64,000 nucleotides of DNA, taken from Cytobacillus oceanisediminis. GTDB lineage: Bacteria > Bacillota > Bacilli > Bacillales > Cytobacillaceae. Numbering within the stretch: the first letter of the stretch is position 1; every line of letters starts with the position of its first letter. The translations under genes were made by a program, and so were the position numbers. Shown one piece after another: positions 36,637 to 44,988 of the stretch. Location of the stretch: positions 372,001 through 436,000 of the forward strand of contig NZ_SOEE01000005.1 in the NCBI RefSeq assembly GCF_004366035.1, written 5' to 3'. The notes under the pieces were generated by a model. It worked only from the letters and a program-made list of their open reading frames with translations, was not told where the DNA came from and ran no database searches.

Positions 36637-37164
36637 TTATGATTTGTAAGACGGCGGAATGCGCAGCCATTTATTCTGCTCTAAGTATTGTTTTACCTGT
36701 AATCCTGCAAGTGTCTTCTTCATTATTATCTTTGAAAACAACAGTCCAACATCTGCCCGAATGGATTCAGTGAGTCCTCTAGCGGCATATGTAACTCCTG
36801 AAGCTAAATTATATGACATTAAATTTGCAAGTTCCTCATCGTTTAATTTAGCACCCTCAGGCAGATTCTGAAAATCTCCCACTGGTTTTTCTGGAGTGCT
36901 TTGTGGAAGCGGGACTCCTTCCTTTGTTAAAAAATCTCTTATTTCATTCCTTATTGGAATATGTAAATTATTTTTCATATCAAGGATAATTCTTTTTAAT
37001 TCCTCATCTTCGCTGAGATTGTAACCCAATTCCTCATTACGCAATGTCGTTTCAGTACCTAATAAGAAAAACCATAAATTCGTTACTTCCATTACATTTA
37101 AAGGCTTTTTTTCTCCGTCTAAAAATGGTTCGAATGTGTCATGAATCAATTCAAATAGTTTCAT
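36637..37164 (-). CDS. DUF3231 family protein
   Basis: A 175-residue helical protein. The middle GVPLPQSTPEKPVGDF and the conserved block PEGAKLNDEELANLMSYNLA with GLTESIRADVGLLFSKI are the DUF3231 pattern. Many DUF3231 proteins contain two such halves; this one is a single half. They are Bacillus-specific and linked to spores in some reports; the function is unproven. It lies just inside the outermost core copy, next to the GMC gene. Confidence 0.82.
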   Translation of the reverse strand: MKLFELIHDTFEPFLDGEKKPLNVMEVTNLWFFLLGTETTLRNEELGYNLSEDEELKRIILDMKNNLHIPIRNEIRDFLTKEGVPLPQSTPEKPVGDFQNLPEGAKLNDEELANLMSYNLASGVTYAARGLTESIRADVGLLFSKIIMKKTLAGLQVKQYLEQNKWLRIPPSYKS

Positions 37165-37229
37165 CAGAAAAATCCTCCTGACATACTAATTTCTATAGTA
37201 GTATCATGACCATTCGCCTAGAATAAATA

Positions 37230-38930
37230 CTAGTTATAATATTTCTCAAACAGTTTTTCAGCTGTGCGTGTGGCTAATGCCTGTGTAGTAAGAGTTGGGT
37301 TAATCCCGCCTAAACTGTTAACATGCACACTATTATCAACGATAAATAATTTCTTTACCTGATATGCTTCGCAATTACAATCAACTACAAACCCCATTCT
37401 CATCGTACTTTCCAAATGAATCATCATACCTGCTGGCCAATTAGATGAGATAATTTGTTTGGCACCTGCCTTATACAAAATATCATTGGCTATTTTAATT
37501 AATTCCCTTCTATTTCTTTGGGATCTTTTTGTGGGAGTATAGCTCAAAAGGGGGACTGAACCGTGTTCATCACTAATCGTAGAATGAAGTTTAACTCCAT
37601 TTTTTTGATCAACCTCATCATCTGTCATGATTAGTATATTTAACGATCTCCGATAACTTATCATCAGGTTTCTTAATTTATTTCCAACAATATGATTATG
37701 AAAATTCGATTTAGGATGTTCCGTTTGATATATATTCCAGCCAAATTGACTAATACCATAAGAAAGAGAAGCTGTTAGACCTGGGCTCATCCCAACAGAC
37801 TGCAAAGAACCTAAGCCTGGAAAATCCAGCCGTGCACCAGATGTATGTCCAACAAATGGATTTATATCACGTTCGCCTATGCTGGAAATGAGTTCCTTTT
37901 CATCAAAAATTCCGGTAATCCAGTCCATGTAATGGTTGGTCAAACCTCTCCCGACCCAGGGGTTTTGAGGAAGATTTGAATTTAACCAAAGCCTCGGACT
38001 TTCTATGCTGCCTCCTGCAAGAACGATAACTTTCGCCTTTAGTTCTTCCTCTTCTCCAGTCCATGTATCTCTAATCCGGACTCCGGTGGCATGTAACTCT
38101 CGCAAATGACTGGAATCTGTTACTATTTTTGTTGTAAAGGTATTTGGTCTGATCGTTACATTCCCAGTACCCAAAGCCAATGGTATGTAACTAACGGCTG
38201 TTGACCGTTTTGCTACCTTATCTACGGAAGGTCCATGTGGGCATCCATTTATACAGTGGCCACAGAGTGTGCATCCTTCCATCCACGATAATTGCTCAAG
38301 TGAAACATGTAAATTATTAAGATTTTTATTTACAGGTAAGATTGCGTTAGGCTGAGGCCGAATGCATGGAGTAGTCACATTAAGGGTAGGATTTAGCTGC
38401 CAGCCTGCTCTTTTTGCTCCATAATAAAAAATTTCTTCCTTTGCGGTTGTTGGTGCAAAGCTAACCGGTAATGTGTCTTCTACCTTTTCATAATAAGGAA
38501 TGAGTTCACGATAGGAGATTGGCCAAAATTGATCAATTGCTGACGGATAAGCACGAGGAGAATTAGCTGTATAATGTTGTGTAGACCCTCCTACACCGGC
38601 ACTTTGCCATATCAGTTGCTTTTGTGTCGTTAATCGAACCCATGGTGCACGACTTCTTTTTGCTGGTCCCCATCGAAACCTGCCTGTAACCAAATTATTC
38701 ATATTATCTTCACACTTGTTTAACAATCGCCTATAGAGATGAATATCTAAGTCATTTATATCGAAACTTTCTTTTGCGCCAGATTGGAAATTCGGATTAG
38801 GCCACTTTTTATTTCCGTACCATGGACCTGCTTCTATTATCAAAACCTTTAAACCCTTTTCCCCAAGCTCTTTTGCAATAACAGCTCCACCACCTCCTGC
38901 ACCAATAACAATAACATCTGGATTAGTCAT
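37230..38930 (-). CDS. GMC family FAD-dependent oxidoreductase
   Basis: A 566-residue flavoprotein. The N-terminal FAD fold is DVIVIGAGGGGAVIAKELGE. Mid-protein motifs are WQSAGVGGSTQHYTANSPRA and the ferredoxin-like Cys cluster MEGCTLCGHCINGCPHGPS. The C-terminal GMC ending is VNSLGGINPTLTTQALA, with an active-site His in VHVNSLGG. It matches the large subunit of gluconate 2-dehydrogenase-type enzymes. A small-subunit gene lies 26 bases upstream, so it forms the classic two-gene pair. The substrate cannot be read. A fragment of this gene is duplicated at 35023-35088. Confidence 0.88.
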   Translation of the reverse strand: MTNPDVIVIGAGGGGAVIAKELGEKGLKVLIIEAGPWYGNKKWPNPNFQSGAKESFDINDLDIHLYRRLLNKCEDNMNNLVTGRFRWGPAKRSRAPWVRLTTQKQLIWQSAGVGGSTQHYTANSPRAYPSAIDQFWPISYRELIPYYEKVEDTLPVSFAPTTAKEEIFYYGAKRAGWQLNPTLNVTTPCIRPQPNAILPVNKNLNNLHVSLEQLSWMEGCTLCGHCINGCPHGPSVDKVAKRSTAVSYIPLALGTGNVTIRPNTFTTKIVTDSSHLRELHATGVRIRDTWTGEEEELKAKVIVLAGGSIESPRLWLNSNLPQNPWVGRGLTNHYMDWITGIFDEKELISSIGERDINPFVGHTSGARLDFPGLGSLQSVGMSPGLTASLSYGISQFGWNIYQTEHPKSNFHNHIVGNKLRNLMISYRRSLNILIMTDDEVDQKNGVKLHSTISDEHGSVPLLSYTPTKRSQRNRRELIKIANDILYKAGAKQIISSNWPAGMMIHLESTMRMGFVVDCNCEAYQVKKLFIVDNSVHVNSLGGINPTLTTQALATRTAEKLFEKYYN

Positions 38931-38956
38931 GATGAATTCCCCCTCTATTTAGATCA

Positions 38957-39472
38957 TCAATAAAAACCACGCATATTTCGGTATCCAAAAGCTGGTCCTG
39001 GATAATTTGTTTGAGTCCACCCAATTGGAAAATACTCTATGAACCTACAGTCAGGTCGATCTAAACGAGTTGCTCCATATCCTGTCCATTCGGAATAATA
39101 GCCAAATAACGTTAGCTGGGTTAGAGTATTTTTCATACTTTGCGTCAAACCTGGATTTTTTGTAAAAGGTTCTGGTAAGCTCACCAAAGGAATTTCCAAT
39201 CTTTCCAATAAATCGATCGCCATTAGCCGGTCACTACGTTTAAGATTGGCAAAATTTCCTTTCCTAGGAGATGTACAAGTATCGTAGAAACACTCCACTC
39301 TCCCTGTCCGCACAAGTTGGAAAGCAGCCACGTCTAATAAGTTAGCTGTTGATTTTGAAAAAGGGATACTTCCTCCTTGATTCATTGTAGAAGGAAGAGT
39401 TTGATCCAATACAACTATGACATACTCATGGATCAACCCATCCATTACAGAGCACTGAAGAATGGAATCCAC
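38957..39472 (-). CDS. Gluconate 2-dehydrogenase subunit 3-like protein, 5' end uncertain
   Basis: A 171-residue open frame from GTG 39472. It has NQGGSIPFSKSTANLLDVAA, ECFYDTCTSPRKGNFANLKR and YYSEWTGYGATRLDRPDCRF, the family's core and C-terminus. It pairs with the GMC subunit downstream. The same frame continues upstream (AKIKPLSSGIQDAHIRITFH), as in homologues, but a TGA stop intervenes with no ATG or GTG between. Either an unusual start is used or the 5' end is damaged. I use the internal GTG with caution. Confidence 0.65.
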   Translation of the reverse strand: MDSILQCSVMDGLIHEYVIVVLDQTLPSTMNQGGSIPFSKSTANLLDVAAFQLVRTGRVECFYDTCTSPRKGNFANLKRSDRLMAIDLLERLEIPLVSLPEPFTKNPGLTQSMKNTLTQLTLFGYYSEWTGYGATRLDRPDCRFIEYFPIGWTQTNYPGPAFGYRNMRGFY

Positions 39473-39597
39473 TACAGCGTGAAAGGTTATCCTTATATGA
39501 GCATCCTGAATTCCACTGGATAATGGTTTTATTTTTGCGCTCCCCCTTAAAAAGAAAAATTTTCATCTTCTCTATCCTTATTTGGGCAATTGGAGGT

Positions 39598-39732
39598 TTA
39601 GAATAAATTAAATTGAGACAAGTTAGGAATAGTCTCTCTAAAGGCATTAGTAAGATCAATTCCCCAGCAGGGAATCAATCCAATTACATCCGTCGCTGCA
39701 AGTGCCTCAATTGACCCTAATCCATGACACAT
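39598..39732 (-). CDS. Possible 44-residue protein upstream of the GMC pair
   Basis: MCHGLGSIEALAATDVIGLI leads a 44-codon frame ending FNLF. An AGAAGG site lies four bases before the ATG, slightly close. The sequence is not obviously repetitive, but it is short and lacks a recognised family, so this is a weak call. It would be co-transcribed with the GMC genes. Confidence 0.3.
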   Translation of the reverse strand: MCHGLGSIEALAATDVIGLIPCWGIDLTNAFRETIPNLSQFNLF

Positions 39733-39772
39733 AGAGCCTTCTTTTATTTTTATCCTTTACCTTTTAGATGCA

Positions 39773-39801
39773 AAAAAAGGTAAGGGATACTTCCCTAACC
39801 T
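39773..39801 (-). terminator. Terminator after the LysE-family gene
   Basis: Read leftward, GGTTAGGGA and TCCCTTACC pair around AGTA, followed by TTTTTTT. It lies about 100 bases below the LysE stop. Confidence 0.82.
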
Positions 39802-39897
39802 CTGCTCAGGTGAATGGCCTCACGACACTACAAATAAAAACCTGCTTATATGATATGGTTCACTTTGCATTTATGGTAAAGCTTCCTAAAGTTCATG

Positions 39898-40518
39898 CTA
39901 CCTTAATAATGAATACACTTGATATCCCATATAAATAGCCATAGCCCATATAATGAGAGCGGAAGCTTGATTCATATGTTTTAAGAATTGACCATTTTTA
40001 TCAAATTGACCAATCTTTCTGCCAGAAATCGCTAAGGAAAAGAACCAGATCCAAGAAATCATTATGCAAGCCACGGTAAACACCCATTTCTCATATCCTG
40101 TATAAGCCAATGAACTAGTTCCTATAACTCCAATAGTGTCCATAATAGCATGAGGATTAAGTAGTGAGACAGAAGCAGCAAAAGCAACCTGACGACGTGC
40201 AGAAAAACGGTCTCGTTCTTGATTAGCGTTTATTTCGGGCGTGTTTTTCCACATAATCCAACCCATATAGGCTAAAAAAAAGAATCCAACTAAAAATAAC
40301 AAAATCTTTAACCATTCAAAACTAAAAACAATAATGGATACCCCGGCCACAGCTAAATAAATAAGAATTGTATCACAAACTCCTGCTGTAATAATTGCAG
40401 GTAAGGCATTGATGAATTTTTTGTGTGTCGCTCCTTGATTAAATACAAATACATTTTGAACTCCTAAAGGTAAAATTAATCCAAATGCCAATATCATTCC
40501 ATGAAATAATGGTTCCAT
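39898..40518 (-). CDS. LysE/ArgO-family amino-acid exporter
   Basis: A 206-residue membrane protein with six hydrophobic segments. The start FHGMILAFGLILPLGVQNVF and VSLLNPHAIMDTIGVIGTSS are the LysE/ArgO signature (GxxxGN.. then NPHA). It exports basic or other amino acids. It is divergent from the MocR regulator with tandem repeats between, so its transcription probably responds to a metabolite bound by that PLP-type protein. Confidence 0.9.
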   Translation of the reverse strand: MEPLFHGMILAFGLILPLGVQNVFVFNQGATHKKFINALPAIITAGVCDTILIYLAVAGVSIIVFSFEWLKILLFLVGFFFLAYMGWIMWKNTPEINANQERDRFSARRQVAFAASVSLLNPHAIMDTIGVIGTSSLAYTGYEKWVFTVACIMISWIWFFSLAISGRKIGQFDKNGQFLKHMNQASALIIWAMAIYMGYQVYSLLR

Positions 40519-40568
40519 TATGATTCCCCCTATTCTTATCTAGAATAGCGAAGGATGACCATTATGTC

Positions 40569-40606
40569 TCCAACCAATTGGATGGGATATTTTCCAACCA
40601 TTTTGA
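40569..40606. promoter_or_regulatory. Two direct repeats between the LysE and MocR genes
   Basis: TCCAACCAATTGGA (40569-40582) and TCCAACCATTTTGA (40593-40606) are a 24-base-spaced direct repeat. MocR-type regulators often bind two direct half-sites. The pair sits in the divergent promoter gap. Confidence 0.6.
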
Positions 40607-40637
40607 TATAATCGAAAAAAATGATTGGAGCTAGTCT

Positions 40638-42092
40638 ATGACTGAAATAGAGTGGAAACCACAAAAAACTTCATCCATTCCTTTACATCAGCAAATATCT
40701 GATTTTATGAAAAAGAAAATAATGAACGGTGAATGGACAATAGGGACAAAAATACCACCACAAAGAAATTTAGCAAAACGATTCCAGGTAAATCGCAGTA
40801 CAATTGTAATTGCACTTGAAGAACTGACTGCCGATGGACTAATTGAATCTAAGGTTGGCAGCGGTACCAGGGTGATTAACAATACATGGAGCCTGCTTGC
40901 TTCAACTACTCCTCCAGATTGGATCAGTTATGTAAAATCCGGTATTCATAAACCAAATATAACGATCATCCAAGAAATTAATAAGGCCGAAGCAGACCCT
41001 AATATGATTAGGCTTGGAACAGGAGAACTTTCACCAGACTTGTTACCCAACAAAAAAATGGGGCAAATACTGCAAATGGATAATGAACAGTCTTTATCTC
41101 TTGGATACATGGAGCCTAAAGGAAGTCTATCTTTACGTAAAACGGTAAGTGCATATTTAAGAACAAAAGGAATTAAAGCGTCACCCGAATCAATTTTAAT
41201 TGTTTCTGGAGGACTCCAAGCCTTGCAATTGATATCAATTGGATTATTAAAAAGAGGATCAACAATACTTCATGAATCACCATCCTATTTGAACTCAGTA
41301 CACGTATTCCAATCGGCTGGAATGAACTTATTGGGTATCCCCCTTGACAAAGAAGGAATTAAATGTGAATCAATTGGACGTATGAAGCGACAACATCATG
41401 CAGCTTTACTCTATACGATACCCACTTTTCACAATCCAACCGGCACATTAATGTCTGAAAAAAGGCGGCTCGAATTAATAAAGGTTTGTCAAAGGGAGTC
41501 TATCCCTATCATTGAGGATGATGTTTATGGTGATTTATGGTTTGAAAACCCTCCTCCAAATCCTTTGAAAGCCAATGACACACAAGGAAATGTCCTGTAT
41601 ATAGGAAGCATGTCCAAAACATTGAGCCCCGGTTTACGAATCGGTTGGATTGTGGGACCTGAGCCAGTCATAGAACGTTTGGCAGATATAAAAATGCAAA
41701 CAGATTACGGGTCTAGTTCCTTATCACAATATGCTGTAGACAAATGGCTTCGTAGTGGTATGTATGAGGATTTCTTAAAGGAAACAAAAGAGGAATTAAA
41801 ACTCAGAAGGGATTTCACTATTCAAATTTTAAAGAAACATTTTTCTGAGATAGCAACATGGAGCATCCCAAAAGGCGGCTTTTATATCTGGCTTACATTA
41901 CTAACAGGCGTTTCCACCCGAAAGCTATTTGACGCAGCCCTTCGGGAAGGAATTTTATTAAATCCAGGAAATGTGTATGATAATAATGATGATCGGCACC
42001 TTCGTATTTCCTATTCATATGCTTCAATGGATCAACTAGAAGAAGGGCTGGTTTATTTAGCACAGCTTATTAAAAATTCTTCTATGAATTAA
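40638..42092 (+). CDS. MocR-type PLP-dependent GntR regulator
   Basis: A 484-residue fusion. The N-terminal GntR helix-turn-helix is GTKIPPQRNLAKRFQVNRST (about 37-56). A class I aminotransferase-like domain follows, with the PLP motif YIGSMSKTLSPGLRIGW, in which Lys binds PLP. The folded aminotransferase domain senses a metabolite rather than acting catalytically. It is divergent from the LysE exporter. Other family members control PLP synthesis or GABA use. Confidence 0.92.
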   Translation: MTEIEWKPQKTSSIPLHQQISDFMKKKIMNGEWTIGTKIPPQRNLAKRFQVNRSTIVIALEELTADGLIESKVGSGTRVINNTWSLLASTTPPDWISYVKSGIHKPNITIIQEINKAEADPNMIRLGTGELSPDLLPNKKMGQILQMDNEQSLSLGYMEPKGSLSLRKTVSAYLRTKGIKASPESILIVSGGLQALQLISIGLLKRGSTILHESPSYLNSVHVFQSAGMNLLGIPLDKEGIKCESIGRMKRQHHAALLYTIPTFHNPTGTLMSEKRRLELIKVCQRESIPIIEDDVYGDLWFENPPPNPLKANDTQGNVLYIGSMSKTLSPGLRIGWIVGPEPVIERLADIKMQTDYGSSSLSQYAVDKWLRSGMYEDFLKETKEELKLRRDFTIQILKKHFSEIATWSIPKGGFYIWLTLLTGVSTRKLFDAALREGILLNPGNVYDNNDDRHLRISYSYASMDQLEEGLVYLAQLIKNSSMN

Positions 42093-42100
42093 TTTTATTG

Positions 42101-42131
42101 AGGATACCGTAATAACGGTATCCTTATTTTG
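42101..42131 (+). terminator. Terminator after the MocR gene
   Basis: AGGATACCGT and ACGGTATCCT pair around AATA, followed by TATTTT. Confidence 0.85.
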
Positions 42132-42188
42132 ATAAACTCCTATATAATAAGGGTTTATCCAGGACAAGTTTAACTTTTTGTTTTAACA

Positions 42189-42232
42189 CTATTTGTGATA
42201 AGGTTCTCCGTATTATATCTAAAGAGGTTTTT
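42189..42232 (-). other. rlmH-type core copy with alternative codons
   Basis: Read leftward, GGA GAA CCT TAT CAC AAA TAG encodes Gly-Glu-Pro-Tyr-His-Lys-stop, the RlmH end, with synonymous codons (rlmH here uses GAA CCG TAC CAT AAG TAA). The flank TCCGTATTATATCTAAAGAG, then GTTTTT, matches the sequence beside the 44012 copy (ACCGTAATATATCTAAATGA), so this is an old cassette boundary. Confidence 0.75.
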
Positions 42233-42484
42233 GGGCTTACCTAAAAGAACAGAGTTATTTTTTATTACTATTGTAAAAAGAAGCATTGTATTGTTCATTA
42301 TCTTTTTCCCTCAAGTTATCTGAGATCAATAACGCATCCTTATCTGTTACTTTTTAAAATTTAAAATAAAAGCCGTTTTGTCCGCACTTTTCAAGTATAA
42401 TGAACCATATTCAGAAAATGCATATAATAATTCTTGGAGAGAATTCTATACATATGACGAAAAATCAAAAAACGAGGTTTAAAA

Positions 42485-43930
42485 ATGAGTAAAAGAAGTT
42501 TTGCGGATTTTCATGTGAGCGAAGAAATAAAAAGAGCACTAGCTGTGTTAAAATACGAAACCCCAACAGAAGTTCAAAGTGAAGTCATTCCATTAGCAAT
42601 GAAAAATCAAGATCTTGTCGTAAAAGCTCAAACAGGAAGTGGAAAAACTGCCTCCTTTGGTATTCCTGTTTCCGATATGATTGAATGGGAAGAAAAAAAG
42701 CCACAGGCCTTAATTCTTACGCCAACTAGGGAGCTTGCGGTTCAAGTCCGCGAAGATATTACGAATATCGGAAGGTTTAAACGCATTAAAGCTGTGGCCG
42801 TTTATGGAAAAGAACCTTTTTCGAAGCAAAAGGATGAATTGAAACAAAAAACTCATGTAGTCGTTGGCACCCCTGGACGAGTCATGGACCACATTGAACG
42901 AGAAACCTTAATTTTGGATCAAATAAAGTATCTTATCATAGATGAAGCTGATGAGATGCTTAATAGAGGTTTCATCGATGAAGTGGAAGCGATCATCAAA
43001 GAGCTGCCTTCAAACCGAGTAACAATGGTTTTTTCTGCAACTCTGCCTAATGATGTTGAAAATCTTTGCCATAAATATATGAAAGATCCTATTCAGATTG
43101 AGATTGAATCGACCAAGGTGACGGCCGAAACCATTGAACATTCTTTAATTGAAGTGAGAGAAGAAGAAAAGATCTCACTCCTTAAAGACGTCACGGTTGT
43201 AGAAAATCCAGACAGCTGCCTGATTTTCTGCCGAACCAAAGAACACGTTGATACTGTGTATAGCGAACTAGATAGAGCTGGATATCCTTGTGAGAGACTC
43301 CATGGGGGGCTGGAGCAAGAGGACCGGTTCTCTGTTATGGAAGGATTCAAATTAGGCAACTTCCGCTATCTGGTGGCCACCGATGTGGCTGCGAGAGGTA
43401 TTGATATTGATAATGTGACGCTTGTCATCAACTATGACGTTCCTATGGAAAAAGAGAGCTACGTGCACAGAACCGGAAGAACCGGCCGTGCCGGAAATAA
43501 AGGAAAAGCCATTACCTTCGCAACACCCTATGAAGGAAAGTTCATTAAAGCCATTGAAAGATACATCGGCTTTGATCTACCTGCGATAGAAGCACCCAGC
43601 CATCTAGAAGTGGCTGGCGGAAAAGCTGCTTTCGAAGAAAAACTTAGCGGCAGGCGTATTGTAAGAAATAATAAAACAGCCCGAATCAATCAAGATATTA
43701 TGAAACTCCATTTTACCGGCGGGAAAAAGAAGAAAATCCGCGCTGTTGACTTTGTCGGAACGATCGCAAAAATCCCTGGAGTCACAGCAGATGATATCGG
43801 CATTATCACCATCCATGATCAAATGTCTTATGTTGATATTCTGAATGGAAAAGGCTCATTAGTTTTACAAGCCATGGAGAATGCGACCATCAAAGGGAAG
43901 AAGTTAAAAGTAAGCAAAGCGATTAAATAA
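42485..43930 (+). CDS. dbpA: DEAD-box RNA helicase DbpA
   Basis: A 481-residue helicase. Motif I is [14 protein letters not shown], motif II DEADEM, motif III SAT, and motif [12 protein letters not shown]. The C-terminal RNA-binding domain ([20 protein letters not shown]...[15 protein letters not shown]) is the DbpA/YxiN domain that targets 23S rRNA hairpin 92. It remodels large-subunit assembly intermediates. It is alone between two rlmH-type core copies, so it may be cassette cargo. About 250 bases of AT-rich leader precede it, as is common for cold-induced helicase genes. Confidence 0.95.
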   Translation: MSKRSFADFHVSEEIKRALAVLKYETPTEVQSEVIPLAMKNQDLVVKAQTGSGKTASFGIPVSDMIEWEEKKPQALILTPTRELAVQVREDITNIGRFKRIKAVAVYGKEPFSKQKDELKQKTHVVVGTPGRVMDHIERETLILDQIKYLIIDEADEMLNRGFIDEVEAIIKELPSNRVTMVFSATLPNDVENLCHKYMKDPIQIEIESTKVTAETIEHSLIEVREEEKISLLKDVTVVENPDSCLIFCRTKEHVDTVYSELDRAGYPCERLHGGLEQEDRFSVMEGFKLGNFRYLVATDVAARGIDIDNVTLVINYDVPMEKESYVHRTGRTGRAGNKGKAITFATPYEGKFIKAIERYIGFDLPAIEAPSHLEVAGGKAAFEEKLSGRRIVRNNKTARINQDIMKLHFTGGKKKKIRAVDFVGTIAKIPGVTADDIGIITIHDQMSYVDILNGKGSLVLQAMENATIKGKKLKVSKAIK

Positions 43931-43943
43931 GTAGAAAAAACTT

Positions 43944-43978
43944 AAATCCCCCTCACATTATTAGATGAGGGGGATTTT
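43944..43978 (+). terminator. Terminator after dbpA
   Basis: AAATCCCCCTCA and TGAGGGGGATTTT pair around CATTATTAGA, ending in TTTTC. It lies just past the stop codon. Confidence 0.88.
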
Positions 43979-44011
43979 CATTGGCCGGCTTAACCTTCTA
44001 ATAAACCCTGC

Positions 44012-44058
44012 TTACTTATGGTACGGTTCACCGTAATATATCTAAATGAGGTTTTTTT
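44012..44058 (-). other. rlmH-type core copy at the distal end of the defence cassette
   Basis: TTACTTATGGTACGGTTC (44012-44029) is an exact 18-base copy of the rlmH end and, with the next base, still encodes Gly-Glu-Pro-Tyr-His-Lys-stop leftward. The neighbour ACCGTAATATATCTAAATGA, then GGTTTTTTT (to 44058), carries ATGAGGTTTTTTT, the inverted mate of AAAAAACCTCAT beside the copy in rlmH. Confidence 0.8.
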
Positions 44059-44129
44059 ACTAGATTAGAATAAAGTTTACTTAAAACTAAAGAACACCCA
44101 TTCTGGTTAGGTGTTTTTCAGTTACGAAA

Positions 44130-44921
44130 TTAAAAAGTCCATGGACCATCAATGATTGTCTTTTTAAAGTAGGGATTTATCACCATTTTTTTATTAATAT
44201 CTTTGTCCCAATTTTTTTCTATGGTTTTAATATATGCATAGAAACATCCAAAAATCTCCAAGTATATTTCTAGTTGACCTTCATCATTAGTAAAATAACC
44301 AAAAAAGTGATATCCATACTCATCAATATATTTAATTAAATCCTCGTCTTGAATATCTCTTGAAATCTCTTCTCTAATTATTAATAAGTTATGCTCGGGT
44401 ATTTCTCCAACTACTTGTTTGCCCCATATAATATTGCGTAAAAAATCTGCTGTTTTTGAAATAATAAAGTCGGGTAAATATTTGCTAGTTAAACCTAATA
44501 GCATCTTTGCATGTTCTTTTTTAATAATTTCTTCATCTGTAAATTTAACTTCTTTTAACGGTAAAATTTCATCGTGCCCAAAAATTGTTTGTAATTCGGC
44601 CATTTTGTCCGGTGTTAGTTCAAAGTATATCCCGCCTTCTCCATAGTGTGCTTTTACCTCTCCATCAAACAACGCTGCCTCTGAATAAGTTAACCGTTTT
44701 TTCTTTTTATTTTTTGCAGCAGCAAATCTTCTAATAAAATCAATGAATTTGTCCTCTATATACTTAGTATCTATTAGAGTATTTGCATCATCATTACATT
44801 TCTGACAAATTTCTTTGTTTTTGATAGGCGAGCCAATTGCTTCAGGAATAGGATGCTCACCATCACCATTTGCCCTCTTTGTAGGATTTTTACAATATGC
44901 ACAGGTAACTAGTCCACTCAT
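44130..44921 (-). CDS. HNH-type protein with zinc-binding CxxC pairs
   Basis: A 263-residue protein from ATG 44921, behind GGAGTTGTTAAAT. The N-terminus has VTCAYCKN...GDGEHPIPEAIG...EICQKCNDD: two CxxC pairs around an EHxxP element, a known HNH_5-like zinc-nuclease layout. The rest is helical and Lys/Glu-rich with no clear domain. Such small HNH proteins occur in defence islands, but nuclease activity is not shown. It is the last gene before the core copy at 44012. Confidence 0.65.
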   Translation of the reverse strand: MSGLVTCAYCKNPTKRANGDGEHPIPEAIGSPIKNKEICQKCNDDANTLIDTKYIEDKFIDFIRRFAAAKNKKKKRLTYSEAALFDGEVKAHYGEGGIYFELTPDKMAELQTIFGHDEILPLKEVKFTDEEIIKKEHAKMLLGLTSKYLPDFIISKTADFLRNIIWGKQVVGEIPEHNLLIIREEISRDIQDEDLIKYIDEYGYHFFGYFTNDEGQLEIYLEIFGCFYAYIKTIEKNWDKDINKKMVINPYFKKTIIDGPWTF

Positions 44922-44988
44922 ATTTAACAACTCCAATCTTTTTGTATATGAACTCTAAATTGTAATACCAAAAATCTTTACATTAAAG

